From the NCBI GenBank assembly GCA_023091735.1, contig JALKBU010000720.1:1-26703 (forward strand): a DNA stretch of 26,703 nt, in the 5' to 3' direction. The notes beneath the pieces are model-generated. The model worked only from the letters and a program-made list of their open reading frames with translations, ran no database searches and was not told the origin of the DNA. This document shows positions 26,298 through 26,703 of the stretch, in pieces. How positions within the stretch are numbered: the first letter of the stretch is position 1; every line of letters starts with the position of its first letter. A program made the translations under genes and the position numbers. Origin of the DNA: Trichomonas tenax. Lineage: Eukaryota > Parabasalia > Trichomonadida > Trichomonadidae.

Positions 26298-26591
26298 TCA
26301 GCCTTTATTCCTTAAACGTGAAATAATCCGCTCCACATCAGCTTCCGAACAAGGAATCGATAGCGCCCATTGCCCTAATTCTTTCATGGCAATCGCATTA
26401 TCATCTGGGCCATTCCAATAAGTCAAATCATTCTTGTTAATTCCTGCAATATTTTTCATCACTCTTCCCCTAATATTTTTAAGACACCCCTTATTATAGA
26501 CCCCTTTTCGCAAAGATTCCCTCTTATATAAATGAATAGAGTCTATGACAAAAGTGAACACCAAAAAGTGACAGGGGAACCTTAAAGTCAC
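26298..26591 (-). pseudogene. hAT-like transposase C-terminal remnant
   Basis: The end of this minus-strand frame (YWNGPDD, then AMKELGQWALSIPCSEADVERIISRLRNKG) fits the hAT family dimerisation segment, whose usual form is a tryptophan followed by LxxLAxxxLSIPxSSAxxERxFS. The first 45 codons do not resemble the family. The frame has no ATG at its 5' end: the first codon is GTG and a stop lies just upstream. Nothing of the catalytic core is present. hAT transposases cut and paste DNA elements with short inverted ends and 8-bp target duplications. This is a degenerate fragment whose remainder, if any, lies beyond the window or is lost. A domesticated fragment is possible but unsupported. Confidence 0.5.
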
Positions 26592-26652
26592 TTTTCATGA
26601 ATAAACTGTCACTTTTTGTGCGGGCAAATTGTCACCTTTATAAAAAGTGTCA
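26563..26652. repeat. Cluster of AAAAGTGAC motifs in both orientations
   Basis: AAAAAGTGACA at 26563-26573, GTCACTTTT at 26587-26595, TGTCACTTTTT at 26607-26617, and a near-palindrome TGTCACCTTTATAAAAAGTG with TCA at 26630-26652. Another AAAAGTGA lies just upstream at about 26550. Dense short subterminal repeats of this kind are transposase-binding sites in hAT and related DNA transposons, which fits the neighbouring remnant. Confidence 0.6.
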
Positions 26653-26703
26653 TAAATATCTTTGTTGTCTAACCAATACATCCAGGTTAGTGTTGTTGAC
26701 GAG

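Overview
The window reads as nuclear DNA of a parabasalid (trichomonad) protist, most like Tritrichomonas or Trichomonas. The intron-free ORFs are noticeably richer in GC than the AT-rich spacers. Several starts lie just downstream of a TCA-Y-T/A initiator of the trichomonad type. The gene mix is typical of the group: Sel1 repeats with a degenerate kinase, ankyrin repeats, an FG-GAP surface protein, Myb-like domains, giant coiled-coil proteins, and remnants of DNA transposons or virus-like elements. The species is an inference; no rRNA or other diagnostic marker is present.

Layout. 1-3456: a minus-strand ankyrin-repeat pseudogene and a long AT-rich spacer. 3457-7821: a 1454-residue coiled-coil protein. 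8179-8565 (minus): a two-repeat Myb pseudogene broken by one stop. 9754-11688: a pseudokinase fused to Sel1 repeats. 11826-13911: the least ordinary part, with a 5'-truncated KilA-N remnant that ends 2 bases before an inverted-repeat-bounded element of about 1.67 kb. That element carries a stop-interrupted coiled-coil ORF containing two copies of a palindrome/hairpin cassette. 13912-15697: AT-rich DNA with short direct and inverted repeats. 15698-16102: a methylmalonyl-CoA epimerase-like (VOC) protein. 16420-17765: an element with 27-bp terminal inverted repeats flanked by TA (mariner/Tc1 style) but no coding content. 18464-19963: an FG-GAP type I membrane protein. 20292-20786: a tail-anchored protein. 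21350-21850: a small coiled-coil protein. 22197-24098 (minus): NAA35/Mak10, the NatC auxiliary subunit. 24510-25340 (minus): a helical/coiled-coil protein with a UVR-like hairpin. 25362-26703: a pyrimidine tract, a duplicated 44-bp unit, and the C-terminal remnant of a hAT-like transposase beside a cluster of AAAAGTGAC motifs.

Genes appear to be transcribed individually; there is no operon logic. Two upstream signatures seem to divide the genes. TCATT(A/T) initiators lie 9-25 nt before the ATG of the 3457, 9754 and 21350 genes. A TTGACA/TGTCAA box lies within about 65 nt of the starts at 8565, 12432, 15698, 18464, 20292 and 25340. The best candidate for something undescribed is the KilA-N/inverted-repeat element with its in-frame palindromic cassettes.
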